Below, in pieces: positions 20,897 through 33,340 of a stretch of 64,000 nucleotides of DNA. The stretch is from positions 1 through 64,000 of the forward strand of contig JALDNG010000941.1 of NCBI GenBank assembly GCA_024349245.1, given 5' to 3'. The notes under the pieces are model-generated. The model had not been told where the DNA came from, searched no databases, and was given only the letters and a program-made list of their open reading frames with translations. Position 1 is the first letter of the stretch, and every line of letters starts with the position of its first letter. The position numbers and the translations under genes are program-made. Source of the DNA: Neodontobutis hainanensis (lineage: Eukaryota; Chordata; Actinopteri; Gobiiformes; Odontobutidae).

Positions 20897-21790
20897 ATAT
20901 CAATCAATCAATCAATTAAATTTTATTTATATAGTGCCTTACAACAGCCAAAAGGTGCACAAGGCGCTTTCCAAGAAAACATCAAATGACAACATAAAGA
21001 AAACGAAGTAAAGAAATGGAATCAGGATCAAGTCCAACGCTATGTGTTAAAAATCTTGATAAATTAAAAAAAAAAAGGTTTTCAGGTGTGCTTTGAAAAC
21101 ACTCAGCACCGTGATGCTTCGGAGGTGCACAGGGAGTGCATTCCACAGCTTTGGTCTTTGAACACTAAATGACCGGCCTCCAAACTTTTTATACCTGTAT
21201 GTAGGAGTCACCAGAGAAATGTGATCAGAAGAGCGGAGTATTCTGGCTAGCTGATAGATTTTTACTAAGTCAGTGAGGTATACTGGGGCCAAACCATGGA
21301 TAGCCTTGAACACAAACAGCAGGACTTTATACTCCACCCTAAACTGCACTGGGAGCCAGTGAAGCGAGCGGAGGCCAGGGGTGATGTGTGACCATTTAGA
21401 TGTATAGAGCAGACGTGCGGCTGCGTTTTGCACCAGTTGAAGGCGACTGATGACTGATGTATTTAGTCCCGTGTATTGGGGGTCATTACAGTAGTCGATC
21501 CTCGAACTGATGAAGGCATGAATTGCTTTTTCAAGGTCGGCTCTGGACAAAAAATATTTAACCTTACTAAGAAGTCTTAACTGGTAAAAACTTGCCTTCA
21601 CTACTGCACCAATCTGTTTATCAAACTTCAAGTTTTTGTCCAAATATATTCTTACAGGACAGAGGCCCAGTAATGAGCAGGAAGTTTGTGATTTTTTAAT
21701 GCCCAGGCAGACAGAAGTGGGATCTTCCTTGACCCATTTTGATCCCAAAGTAGGTAATTTATGCAGGGCTGGGCGGGACATTTAAACAGT
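20897..21790 (-). mobile_element. L2-type LINE, 5'-truncated 3' part
   Basis: The minus-strand frame 21781-21047 encodes an RT thumb and C-terminal region: LDKNLKFDKQIGAVVKASF, AFISSRIDYCN, RLQLVQNAAARLLYTSK, HITPGLRSLHWLPVQFR and PKLWNALPVHLR, all typical of fish L2-like LINEs. The 3' end is AGGCACTATATAAATAAAAT followed by four TTGA repeats (complement of 20897-20916), the short-repeat tail of this group. The catalytic RT core is missing through 5' truncation. Confidence 0.85.
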
Positions 21791-22408
21791 AGAGAGGTGT
21801 CTGTGCAGTTTTTTCCTCTGCTCTTTGTGTGTGTCGCCGTTTTGTCACATAACTCATCGGCGACAGGACAAGCGAGCTCCACGTGGAGTTATTTTACTGC
21901 AGTTAACAAATAGAAACATTTCTGCTTCTGTAGTAACATGATAAACCCACACAAACATAAAAAAGTGCACCAAAGAAAAGAACAAGCTCAAAAAAAGACG
22001 AATGGAGGAGAAGAGAGACAGATACATGAATCCAGCACAGGAGTCACTAGAGTCCTTTTGATGGCAATGATTAACCTGGTAGCTCAGGTACTAATTATGT
22101 TCAATCAGTTAATAAATAATGATTAGGAACAATTTGATTTGATTCACAATTCTGATCTCTAACAGTAGAACTTTATCAAAACAAATCTTATTTGTTTAAT
22201 ACACCATGGGCTGCTAACCTTCAAATCGCATGTTGTGGCGATGTGACTATCGCTCACGCACACATCGCAATATCGATGTTAAAACAGAATTTAAAGAATT
22301 GAAGAACTAATGTGGTGGACAGAACTACATTGGTTGAGAAAGCCATGGCTGAGCTAGTAAAGCAACAGCATAAGATGGATACAAAGCTAACTGATTTGTA
22401 AGGGGAGA
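21791..22408. other. Intron spacer with possible hAT end scrap
   Basis: Mostly unrecognised. The phrase cacacatcgcaatatcgatg near 22260 resembles the subterminal region of fish hAT elements that begin GGCTGCACGATAT, as at 29480, but no terminus or target duplication is present. Confidence 0.3.
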
Positions 22409-22640
22409 TCAAGACGGAAGAATATACGCATATTTTACGGGGGGGCCACAGGATGAAGAAGATGGCTCAAAGTCAGTGCCTGTGTTTGTGGAGAGTTTGC
22501 TTAAAGGGTCATTGGGGATGGTCTTCAGAGGGTTGACTAGAATTATTTTGGATTTGGTGGTGATGAGTTGGAGAAAGTTCTGCGCCATCCACCTGTTCAC
22601 ATCATTAAAACACTGTAACACAGCAGCAGGGTTCCAGGGG
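22409..22640 (-). mobile_element. LINE RT fragment
   Basis: The minus-strand frame contains CFNDVNRWMAQNFLQL and TTKSKIILVNP, the conserved segment between the RT palm and thumb in L2-type LINEs. It could be the upstream continuation of the fragment at 20897-21790, interrupted by other sequence, or a separate copy. Confidence 0.6.
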
Positions 22641-23734
22641 CGTTTCGTCTCAGTGTTGACAGCATAGCAATGGAAGGCCGTGTCCTTCCATTATGTCGAG
22701 CATTAACGTGTCCTAGGAGGGCATGGAAATAGAAAATAAAATGTATAAGTACCACCCCCTTTTGCAGTTTTATTTGTTCTTTTATTTGCTTACTGCCACA
22801 TTGGACTTGTGGCAGAGAAGAGAATTAGACTGCTACTCTGTTATAGATGTGCACAGTTTCAGAAATCCTACATCTTCACTACTTAAATATTACCTAAACT
22901 TTCTAATCTTATTGTGCTGTTCTGAAAATGACTTCATTGACATCTGTGAGTGACTGAGTGCAGACTGAGCTGCTGGCCTCTGGCCTCTGCAGCGTCAGCT
23001 GGCTGTATTTTAAGATTGAGTACACATCTGCTTTTTCACTTCTACTGTCAAGCCACTGACATCTGAGCTTTGATCAGCGTCAGCCACTGGGCCACACAGT
23101 GTCCTGCTCCTGAGCACTTTAAAACTGACACTGGCCCAGATCAATCTATTTTCTAAACATTTTATATTGTCCTATGAGCTGCAAGTAAAAGTGGAAGAGG
23201 CGTTTTCTGGGGCTTAAACTGATGCCCTTTACCACTCCTTAGTGTGTGGTTTGCCCTCCAGCTGTTGCACCACCAGTAATGGTGAACCAAGAGGAGCTGT
23301 TGTTCCGTCAGGTGAACCTTAATTGGGTGTTGATTAGGTGAATGATTATGGGTGGGCATGTGGCAAGAGGACATGAAACAGGTGGCTGCCCTGCTGGAAT
23401 AATATGTGCTAAGGTTCTCTCTTTGCAATATTCCTGCCAAGCTTTTGAGCACTGGCAGTATATATTTTACAATCAGGAGTTACAACAATGTGGTAAAAAT
23501 CAAAAGAATACTCAGTTGTTTTCTGTGAAAAAAATTGAATGGATTAAAAAATAAACTTGTTTGTACAGTTAGCAGATAATAAATGAGCCATTTTTTCACT
23601 ATAGACAGTAGTATAGACAAATGTTATATGTAACATTTATGAACAAATAAAGTTATTTTTTGAGTTTTCCAAAACTCTAGTCTTGGCTCTGGAGGAGCGT
23701 CCTCCAAAGGAAGCATCCTGGCATTTGGGATATG
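22641..23734. other. enah intron 1, nothing recognised
   Basis: No coding potential or known repeat recognised. Confidence 0.4.
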
Positions 23735-24250
23735 GCATTTATTTCCCAAAGAAATGGCTGCCTCTTCACAGGCTCATTACGACCACAGCCACAAATGTAT
23801 CAAAAAACAAATAACTTTTATTGGCACTCGTGTCTAGATAATACTCACCAAATTTGGGGCCTTTTAGAAGAAAACACATTGGGTTTAATCTTTTGAAGTG
23901 AGGGGTGCGATTTAGTTGGTCGCGCGTTCCACCCCACCTGGCGGACTTTCTGTTGAGTTTAGAGTGTGGCTGTCATAGACTTTTCTGTTTGCCCTGAGGT
24001 GTCCAATGGATGTACCAAGTTTCATTTTTCTACGTTGGAAAAAAATACTTTCACTTTCTATAGGCCAAATGGATTTTCATTTTCCAAGGGTCGCCACTGA
24101 CTCATTTCTTTTAATTATTTTTTCAAATACTTAAAATACATCAATATTTCACCAGGCTTAAGTTTAGTGGCCAATAAAATGTACTTTTTGCGCACATTTA
24201 CTGGGTCAAAATTAAGGATAATTTTGCAGAAAAATTTGCAGAAAAATAAA
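23735..24250 (+). repeat. 0.5-kb dispersed repeat, copy 1
   Basis: Phrases such as ttggcactcgtgtctagata, tggctgtcatagacttttct and cgcacatttactgggtcaaa recur in the same order and spacing at 27195-27700. Non-coding. The ends are not defined. Confidence 0.85.
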
Positions 24251-24580
24251 AATTAAATAAAAATATAAATTGAGCAAAAACAACAAGAAAAGGCATTGTC
24301 TATTTACCACACAAGTGTTTAGCTCATTTTGCCTAAGTTTTATGTTTGTGGAATGAAGCAGCACATGAAAATCCTGCAGCGCGTTTCGCGCGAATTAGGC
24401 GGCGCGAATGACGCGATTCGCGCGAATCACGCGGCGCACATTGAGCGAATTTCATTCGCCCGAGTTGAAAAATCTGAACTTTGCCGAAAATTCGCGCCGC
24501 GTTAACCAATCAGGAGCTTGCTCTAGTAGTGACGTGTAACGACGGAAGCGGACCATAGAGGCAGAAATCCAAAACAACAA

Positions 24581-25500
24581 TGGAGGACGAAGTTATTGCT
24601 GCGGCCTGTGGATACGAAACATTTTTGTAATTTTACAGAGCCGGGAATCTTAAAGGTTGTTGCTCAAAGGAAAGTGTGTGGGGGGTCGAAAAACTCTGGT
24701 AAGTTGCAAAAAAACTAATTTTAATTTATTAGAGTTGTATATATTGAGCCAACTAGCTAGCTAAAGCCGGAGCTAATTTGCCGTACTTTACAACTAGTTT
24801 TCCACTGACGAGTTTATGTGTTTATCCAGAGAAAGTGCAGAAAGAGTCCGAGGAACATGTATTTAAAGGAGATGGAGAAGAGAAGTGGGTTAGAGACAAA
24901 AGTGGAAGTACTCTGACGTTCTGTCTTTCCTCGACCCCTAGTCTTCTCACGAGAGACCAGCGGGACTGGTCCGAGGACTATGACCACCTCGAGGACCAGG
25001 GCGAGACAGTAGCAGCAGCAGGGCATTCAGAGACAGAAGGAGTGTGGACAAGCCACACAGGGATATGTGTTGTTTGTGACTGGTGTAATGTTCAAATGTT
25101 AACTTGTATAAATATTTAATAATATAATTTATATATATATTGTCATGACAGAGCTGACTTTTGATGCCAGTGAGCCCTGGTCCTCCACTGCTGCTTCTGC
25201 TTCCTTTGTCCCATCCACATCTGCTGCTGTCTCCACAGGTGTGTACAGGTGATATATACATAATCATACAATCATTTACAGTTAGCCCTCATAGCCTCAT
25301 ATATTCACATACAAACACAACCCTGGCGGTTGGTTAATGAGTTGATAATGTTTTTTCTGCCTTTTTTATGTGTCATTTCACACAGTGCAACCCCCAGAGA
25401 AGAGCCCAGAGAAGACCCCCCCAGAGAAGAGCCCAGAGAAGACCCCCCCAGAGAAGAGCACAGAGAAGACCCAGTTCAGAAGCTCCCTGAAACACATGCT
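24581..25500 (+). pseudogene. Harbinger MADF (Myb/SANT-like) gene remnant
   Basis: Exon 1 starts at 24581 with MEDEVIAAACGYETF, shifts frame, then reads NFTEPGILKVVAQRK up to a splice donor CTGGTAAGT near 24700. A second block (24830-25010) reads SLRNMYLKEMEKRSGLETK, the RxxYxxExxK-type segment of MADF domains, followed by FSRETSG. A last block carries a 27-bp coding minisatellite (PPEKSPEKT repeats). In autonomous Harbinger elements this protein binds the subterminal repeats and brings the transposase to DNA. Frameshifts and a stop make this copy dead. Family call is by motif only. Confidence 0.55.
25392..25471. repeat. 27-bp minisatellite
   Basis: The unit ccagagaagagcccagagaa gaccccc is repeated almost three times. 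In one frame it encodes PEKSPEKTP. Confidence 0.9.
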
Positions 25501-26249
25501 GTAGCTCCAGCTCCATGTTCAGAGGATGAGCTCTTGTCTTGAGTCTGGTCCCTTTTCTGCAGAGGTTTCTGTCTTGGTCAAATATCAAATGCATACATTA
25601 ATCTATGAAAGCAGCACAGTTCTGCTTCATTTGTAACCCAATGTATAGTTTTTAAAATGAGGTGCTGTGACTGCAGGAAATAAACCAGACTCTCTTTGTT
25701 CTCTCCTTCACTTTAGGATTATTTTATTCCTGCTCAGAAATAGTGCAATATGTGTTATGTATAGTTTCATATTTCCATATATATTTTTTAAAATAAATGT
25801 TTTATATAATGACCAGGTTATTACTTGTTTGTGCACACAGTTGTCATGATTTCTATGTCACAAAAACATTTCAATATTTCAGAGTGATTTATTTATAATG
25901 AAATAGAAGAAAGTTTATGATGTTCAGTGTTTAAGACTAGAATACCTATGGTTAACATTTGTTCATTTTTATTATATTCTATTGCAAACACATCTACAAC
26001 AAAACAGTAAGAAAACAGTTATTTATGACTGGACCAGTGTGTGGAATAATGAGAATGAGATGAGTCAGATTCCTTTTGAGGCTGGCTCCATTTATTAAAG
26101 AATTAAACACAAATAAGGGATGCAACATTATAAATACAATTGTAAATACGATTTACAGTTTTATAGACATAATACTATATTGACTACTGATAACTGTTCA
26201 GAAGACTGTAGTTGACCACTGATTAATTACTCATAATCACACCAGATAT

Positions 26250-26515
26250 TGATTGGACACAGATGGACAGACTTGAATAGAGCGTCAGTAGTTGGTGTTC
26301 TGCGGGAAAGCCTCGAACCGACTCGGGACAACAGATCATCGAACAGGGCCTGGCTCAGTCGGAAATACCAATTTAAACCGGCCGTCATCCAGGCGCAGCT
26401 CCTGGAGGAGTTTGTGAAACTCTTGGAACTGGGTCCGCCTCTGAAGCATCCGATAGACCCCGCTCAGCGCCAAACGGGTTCACGCCGTTTTTCAGTCCTC
26501 CAAAGTTAATAGAGC
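26250..26515 (-). pseudogene. HARBI1-type transposase N-terminal fragment
   Basis: On the minus strand the frames give FHKLLQELRLDDGRFK, then after a 1-bp insertion WYFRLSQALFDDLLSRVGSR, then after a further shift DTNY and RSIQ. This order matches the N-terminal helical region of Harbinger transposases, ahead of the DDE nuclease domain, which is absent. At least two 1-bp indels. Non-functional. Confidence 0.65.
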
Positions 26516-26757
26516 ACCGCTACTCTCTCGACAAAATCCATCTCAACCATTCTTCAATGATACCGGAAGACAACCCGCCTGGCAGAAGCCCCTCCCATGA
26601 CGCGAATTCGCGTCTGTTGTTAAGTGAATTTTACGCGCGAATGAAGCGAATTTTATGTGCGAATGAAGCGAGTAAACTACAAATGTGCAAGCGTATAACT
26701 ACGCGCGAATAGCACGATTTATTCGCGCAATTCGCGTTTGGTGTGAACGCAGCATAA

Positions 26758-27194
26758 GGCGGTTCACATTTTTTATTCAAAATGGCTGCCTTCTCGTGTG
26801 TGATAGGGTGTAGTCCCCATTGGCTTTTATGTTCATAAGCCCATGCTGGATGTGTGTACCAAGTTTCATTTGCCTTGGACAAACTAAAATTTTCCCTTCC
26901 CATTTACTTTTTCCACATATTTGCGCCATTGCTATGGCAACACATTTATAAATAGGGGGTGGTTGTCATTGGCTTTTATGTTCGTCATGACATAAGTGAT
27001 GTGTGTACCAAATTTCATGTCTCTATGACAAACTAAATTCTTGGGTCCCATTATAAGTTTGTAGGTGGCGCTAGAGGGCCATTTCTAAAGCTAACCCTTT
27101 TATTTACATATCTTTGTGTTCGGGTCATGAATGTGCACAAACGCCTTTTTGGGTCCAACTTGATCCGAGAAGGCGTTTGAGAGTTAAGGGATAA
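26758..27194. repeat. Related non-coding repeat between Harbinger and copy 2
   Basis: Contains phrases shared with the flanking 0.5-kb repeats: aatggctgcc, gtgtaccaagtttcat and ttggcttttatgttc (twice). Probably part of the same larger repeat, into which Harbinger inserted. Confidence 0.5.
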
Positions 27195-27700
27195 TTTATT
27201 ACCACAAAAATGGCCGCCTTGTTACAGGCTTGCCACACCAACACCCGATAAGATATCAAAAACAAAATGACAACTCTTGTTGGCACTCGTGTCTAGATGA
27301 TACTCACCAAAATTGGGGCCATTTAGACAAAAACACAATGAGTTGAATCTTTTGGCCTAAGGGGTGCAATTTAGGTGGTCGCGCCTTTCACCCCACATGG
27401 CGAACTTCCTGTTGAGTTTACGCTGTGGCTGTCATAGACTTTTCTGTTTGGCCTGAGGTGTTCTATAAATGTACCAAGTTTTGTATTTCTACATTGGAAA
27501 AAATGTACTTTCACTTTCCATAGGCCCAATGTATTTTGACTTTTCTAGGGGACGCCACTGAGTCATTTTTTATATTTTTATTTCGGGGACTTCAAATACA
27601 TAAATTTTTCGCCGATCTTGAACTTTGGGCCCAATAAAAATGACTTTTCGCGCATGTTCACTGGGTCAAATTGAGAATCATTTTGCAGAAAAAAAAAAAA
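27195..27700 (+). repeat. 0.5-kb dispersed repeat, copy 2
   Basis: Direct repeat of 23735-24250, diverged by eye by roughly 15-20 percent, in the same orientation; ends in a poly-A run at 27690-27710. Confidence 0.85.
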
Positions 27701-27710
27701 AAAAAAAAAC

Positions 27711-29479
27711 ACCAGCTCGGGCCTAATTAGAACTTTTCAAAAGTCAACCAAGAATTACCCGTTTTCATAATGCTGTTTAGTTTGAAAACGGACAGCAATT
27801 AAATCAGAAATAAAGACATTTTAAATAAATAGATGCAGCGGTTGGCAACAGAGCCATCATAAAACCAAATTAACAAGACTTACCGCTGAATCTAAATGCT
27901 TTGTTCAAGAGTTTTCGAAAAAGAAAGATGCATCCACATGAGTCTGAACTTGCCGTGTTTATGCCCAGCCACAGTGAGGGTGCAGGAAGTTCCCGGATAT
28001 TTATCTTCCTCGGGGTTCAGGTGTGTGCAATCTGGCCATTTGATGACCGGGTTACACATAGCAGTAATTATTGGCTTGGGAGCGGATTGTCACAGAAATA
28101 TTACAGAGAAAACAACAGGCTGCGTTTGTGACTTAATGTTTCACTACACAATTCTTTTGTTAGTTTGTAGAAGTGATAGATCCTCGTTTAGCTTCGTTAC
28201 CAGACCTAGTTTAGTCACATTAGCTAACACAAATATACAACATTAACTTGTTTGTAAGGGATTAACTCAGTTTCATGTGTTTTATTACCACGACGTAAAA
28301 TGGGCATTTCTAAAAGCGTGGAGAAGACGCCCCCTTGCAAAAAACTTGTGCAGAAAGCTATTTTCAAAAATCTCATTTCACTACCAGCTGCCATGATTGA
28401 AGTCCTTTAAACAGCTGTAATCTAGCTGGTTGTCTGATGCTCCAGTTACATGCACACACCAATGCGAGTGAGCAGTACACTGACTGCCTTTACCCTAATG
28501 GCCACTGGTGTCATTAACTGTTTTCCTGAAAGTTACGCATAGTACCATTAAGTAGCATAAATGCCCTCAATTTTGATACGTTATTTATTACTTAGGTTCT
28601 TTTTGAGAGGGTCTGAATGCCACGCATATTCCAAGTTACAATTTTGTGACTGTGTATATTAGTGAAGTATCTGTGCAAATAAATAATTTGCACATAACAC
28701 ATAATACAAAAGGCATAGTGAGCATGTAATAATCCACAGACTTTGATAAAACAATAAACATAAAACAGACAGTCGCTGAGAATGGCAAGTGGTCAGCTTG
28801 GGTTGTATGAGTAGGAGTTATTTTAAATGTGTAAACTGTATTGCATTGAGGATGTGGTTAAAAAAAAAAAAACAGGTGCTGTTTGTTGTTTTTAAATAAT
28901 TGTCCATTAATGTACAGTTTGTCAGCTACAAGGACTGTGTGTGTAATGTGGACGATAAATTTTTAACTGTTTTTATTAAATCCTTAATGGTTTCAGCGTT
29001 TTGTTTGGTGTTCTGGTATTCCGGTGAAGATGAGGTTGTCTCACATAAAAACGTGTTTGTAAGTCCAGTTTTTTTTAACTGTCTATTTTCCATGGTTATT
29101 GCTTGTATTGGGTTCTAGAGAAATTGCACAGTGGTATGAGGTTCCTGATTAGCTTTTTGTAACATGACATGTTTTTGGGCAAATTCTAAGCTGTGAAGAA
29201 TGTCTTATATTTCCTGATGTAATGCAGAGAATGTCCTGTTTTTGTTGATGTTTTCCTGTTCACTAACCTCTGTTTGGTTGTGAGTATATAATCTGTATCT
29301 TTAGAGGAGTCCGTTTTCCTTTTTTTAGGTGGGTTATTGTGGGTTAAGAAAATGTTGTGTTGTAGGTTTTAATAGTAGTTGATGAAAGCTTTGTCCTCCA
29401 CTTTTGTCGCATGTTGTTATTGTTCCGGATATGATGAAGAAAAGTTTGATTCAGTTGTAATTTTTGTTATTTTCCTATA
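27711..29479. other. enah intron 1, nothing recognised
   Basis: No gene or repeat family recognised. A short frame at 27896-28246 has no family resemblance. Confidence 0.4.
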
Positions 29480-29570
29480 AGGCTGCACGATATTGGGAAA
29501 ATATGCGATATGAAATATCGTTGTTGAATATTGCGATAACGGTATTTCTTGCGATATCACATTTCCCTTG
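29480..29570 (+). repeat. hAT terminus-like sequence
   Basis: aggctgcacgatattgggaa followed by repeated gcgatat motifs is typical of one end of a large fish hAT family. The opposite end is not seen nearby, so this is a truncated copy. Confidence 0.45.
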
Positions 29571-30719
29571 AGAAATGCTAGATTTATTAGCTATTTTAAA
29601 AATTTTAATGTAACAATCATACTAAAATAAACAGGTAATAGATAATCTTCTGATCTAATTAAATGCACTGTGAACAAAGGCTTTTTTTCCTTTTTATTTA
29701 ACTCTTTAAGCACAAGGCATGTTTTCCAGACCACTGCTCGAAAAATCTAAATATATTACTATATTTCAGCAACCATAAGGTGTATTTGAATAATTTTGTA
29801 AAGGAAACATTGTGGAGATTTGTTAAAAGTGTTATAATATAAATATGTGTTACTAATAAAGAGAAAATGAAGATGGCACACAGCTAAAATAATTTTTTTT
29901 TGTTCCGCCTAAAAAAAAACTATTTTATGATGAGAAACTCTTTGGAATGCTGCTTCCAAGACTCCTTTACTTAATAAACTGTAAATAAAAACTGTTAACA
30001 TTATCCCTGCAAAGTTTTAAACTGATAATGTGAAGCAGAAAAAAACTCAAGAGATAGTAGAGAAAAATTAGGTGAGATTTCCAAAAGGCCCACTTTAGCC
30101 CACTTTGGTCCAGTCTGTTCTATTTCAGTTTAGTCATGTTAATACTATATATTTTATGTTTAAATCACTAATGGTGTTCGATAAATACATTTTTGAGAAC
30201 TTAAACCAGACTTTTATGTATTTTATGTGTATTCTGTCTCTATTCTTCCTCATGTCTCTGTGTGTGTTATACTGACTGAACGAGGTGTGAAAGTGCTCAA
30301 AGACGGTTCTCCAGCCCATTGGTCAAATTGAGCATGTAATACCTCGTTTGAATCCTTAGGCCCAATAGAATCGAGGGAAACTGATTATTTCCTGGTCACA
30401 TGAACCTTGCTCTGATGTCACTCTAATGTCACATAAGGAAGTGGTCCTAGAGCCAATGTCCAGTCTCTGGCCAAGATGGGAAACACACCCTCTCCCGTAA
30501 AACCATGAGCGAGACAAGCATGTCATGAATAGGCTCGAATGAACGAGAAGGCATAAAAAAACTTTGCTTTCTTCACTAGACAGCTAAGGTAATGTTATCT
30601 TTACCATCACAGCTGTATGAAAGAATTTGGTTTCTTTTGACTTCTCCTGCTGCTAGTTTGTACTAAAATAAATGGACTTAGCTATCTTGACACTGTTGTA
30701 AGCGTTAGCTCTTGCTGTA
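29571..30719. other. enah intron 1, nothing recognised
   Basis: AT-rich, no recognised feature. Confidence 0.4.
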
Positions 30720-31430
30720 TAATTTGACACCAGGCACAAGTTTGTAGGCGGAAGTGGCGGACAGTGCCTTATCTTTGATGTACTTGTGGATCTTGGACAT
30801 TTTATCCTGGATAGTGGCTCTCATACTCACTAGTCCATGTCGTTCTTCCTTACGGCTAGCGTACAGTCTCAGGGTGCTGGATTTGAGATGGAACCCTCCA
30901 TGCACGGTGAGAAGCTTTTGTGTCTTAATGTCTGTGGTCTGTATCTCTTCCTTTGGCCACCTTATTATTCCCACAGGGTATCTGATCACTGGCAGGGCGT
31001 AGCTGTTTATCGCCCATGACTCGTTATTGCCATTGAGATGACTTCTTAGGACTTGCCTTACTTTTTGGAGGTATTTGGCAGTTGCTTTTTTCCTTGTTAC
31101 TTCTATGATTTGGCCATTTGCCTGTGGTATTCCAAGGTACTTGTAGCCATCCTCAATGTCTGCTATTGTTCCTTCTGGTAGTGAGACCCCTTCTGTGTGG
31201 ACTACCTTCCCTCTCTTTGTCACCATTCGACTACACTTCTCAAGCCCGAATGACATCCCAATGTCAGAGCTGTAGATCCTGGTGGTGTGGATCAGTGAGT
31301 CAATGTCCCGCTCGCTCTTAGCGAATAGCTTGATGTCATCCATGTAGAGGAGGTGATTGATGGTGGCCCCATTCCTGAGTCGGTATCCATATTAAGTCTT
31401 GTTGATTATTTGGCTGAGGGGGTTCAGATC
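30720..31430 (-). mobile_element. R2-superfamily non-LTR retrotransposon, RT C-terminal part
   Basis: Minus-strand reading: LRNGATINHLLYMDDIKLFA (RT catalytic YMDD), then GMSFGLEKCSRMV, DGYKYLGIPQANG, YALPVIRYPVGIIRWPKEEI and GGFHLKSSTLRLY. These are hallmarks of R2/R4 (Dong)-type elements, which carry a C-terminal restriction-like nuclease rather than an APE domain. One in-frame stop lies just before the YGYRLRNG motif (near 31394). The 5' side stops at an AT microsatellite; the 3' side lacks the nuclease. A second fragment is at 50590-50885. Confidence 0.8.
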
Positions 31431-31437
31431 TATGCAG

Positions 31438-31440
<3 letters not shown>

Positions 31441-31496
<56 letters not shown>

Positions 31497-31522
31497 CCAT
31501 TATATATATATATATATATATA
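31441..31522. repeat. (AT)n microsatellite
   Basis: Nearly pure AT from 31441, with a short interruption near 31495. It replaces the outer end of the Tc1-like left inverted repeat. Confidence 0.97.
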
Positions 31523-32146
31523 CTTCCAAAATTTGTGGGGTTTTTTTGGGCCAAAAAATATGAATGATAACACAAAAACCTTTCTTTCACTGATAGTTAG
31601 TGGTTGGGTGAAGCCGTTTAATGTCAAACAATTGTGTTTACTCTTTTAAAATTATAAAGACAACAGAAACTACTCAAATAACCTTGATCAAAAGTTTACA
31701 TACTCTGGTGATTTTGGCCTGATAACATGCTCACACGTTGACACAAACAGGTTTTGAATTGTTACTAAAGGTAACCATCCTCACCTCTGATCTATTTGCT
31801 TGTAATTAGTGTGTGTGTATCAAAGGTCAGTGAGTTTCTTGGGTTGTGACAAACCTTTGCACCTCTCATCCAGTGCTGCACTGACATTTCTGTATTCTGA
31901 GTCATGGGGAAAAAGAAAAAAACTGTCAAATGAACTGCGGGAAAAGGTAATTAAACTGTATAATCAGGAAAGCTATATAAAAAGTAGGGATGGGGGAATT
32001 AACGCGTTAATCTTTGCGATTAATTTTAGATGTTTAACACTTTAAAAAAAATAACGCCATTGACGCAGCACTTTTTTTTTTTTTTTTTGCCTCGTTTCCA
32101 TGACTTCCTATTGGTTATTGTGAATGTGCCGAACAGTCACCCTGTC

Positions 32147-33290
32147 ATGATGGAGATGAACAAGTATGGCGTTTTAGGAGGAATGTTTACATTTAAAAAG
32201 TTGCCTGATGGCCTGTTTGATAAAACAAAGATGGTGTGTACGATTTGCAAAGCTGAATTCAAATATTATTGAAGCAAATCATGTTTAATCTACCATTTAA
32301 AAGCAAAGCACCCAGGTGCTAGCAACATATCTAGCGAGGCTACAGGAGCACCTCGCCAATCCACGTTACTAGAGTGCTACAGTAATCGTGGCAGGCCATT
32401 GACCAAACCTGTAACTGATCAATTAACCAATGCTTTAGCTAAATGGATAGCTAGAATCTGCCGCCCAGTTAGCACTGTGGAAGACGAGGGACTGAGAGAA
32501 ATCATGCAAATTGCATCGGGAGACACGTCTTACAATCTACCCTCGAGAAGAACGATTATGGCGAGAATACACAGTTTGTATGACAGCGAGAGGGCGCGAA
32601 GAATGGACATTCTAGAGAAAGCAAAATATGTCGCTCTCACAGGAGATCACTGGACATCGGTGAGCAATGACAATTACTTGGGTGTCACAGCGCACTTCAT
32701 AGATAAAGAGTGGCGATTGCGTTCGTTTGCCCTTACTGTGAGTCACACCACAGAGCACCACTTTGCAGAGGAATGTGCTGAACATTTTTTGGAAGTCGCC
32801 AAAGAATGGAAAGTGGAGCAAAAGTTAACAACACTGGGGACGGACAGTGCTTGGAACATGACGGCATCAGCGAGACTACTACCATTTGAGCACCTGCCCT
32901 GCACGGCCCACAGTGTGCAAAGAACAATCACGGTTTCTCTTCGCGACTGCGGATTCGACAGTCTTCTGGCCAAATGTCGCAAGATTGTTGGGCACTTTAA
33001 GCACAGTCCATCAAATGCTCAGGAATTAGCAGAACAGCAAGTTGCACTTGGACAGAAGCAAGAAACACTTGTACAGGATGTAGCGACCAGATGGAATTCT
33101 ACTCTAGAGATGGTCAAGCGGATCCAGAGAAACCACTCGTCACTGTCCACCACTTTGGCTCAGCAAAACAGCAAAATTGTCATGTTTACTGCACAAGAGC
33201 TCGCTAAACTGCAAAAGCTGGAGGAACTACTTGAGCCTTGCAGGTTAGTTAATATTATGCTAGTATCTCTCTGCTATGTTTGTTTTACTC

Positions 33291-33340
<50 letters not shown>

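Larger units (their letters stand above)
24378..26757. mobile_element. PIF/Harbinger transposon, decayed, two-gene type
   Basis: Both ends are rich in gcgcgaatt-type motifs, and the right end reads (complement) TTATGCTGCGTTCACACC, a fish Harbinger terminus with a probable TTA target. The left terminus is less clear. Inside are the two genes expected of Harbinger elements, in opposite orientation: a MADF/Myb-like gene on the plus strand (24581-25500) and the N terminus of a HARBI1-type transposase on the minus strand (26250-26515). The rest of the transposase, including the DDE core, is deleted. Confidence 0.7.

Noticed and set aside
31336..31649. Frames rich in Tyr-Ile repeats on both strands
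   Set aside because: Translation of the AT microsatellite.
32612..32982. Minus-strand frames opposite the hAT transposase
   Set aside because: Shadows of the plus-strand transposase gene.
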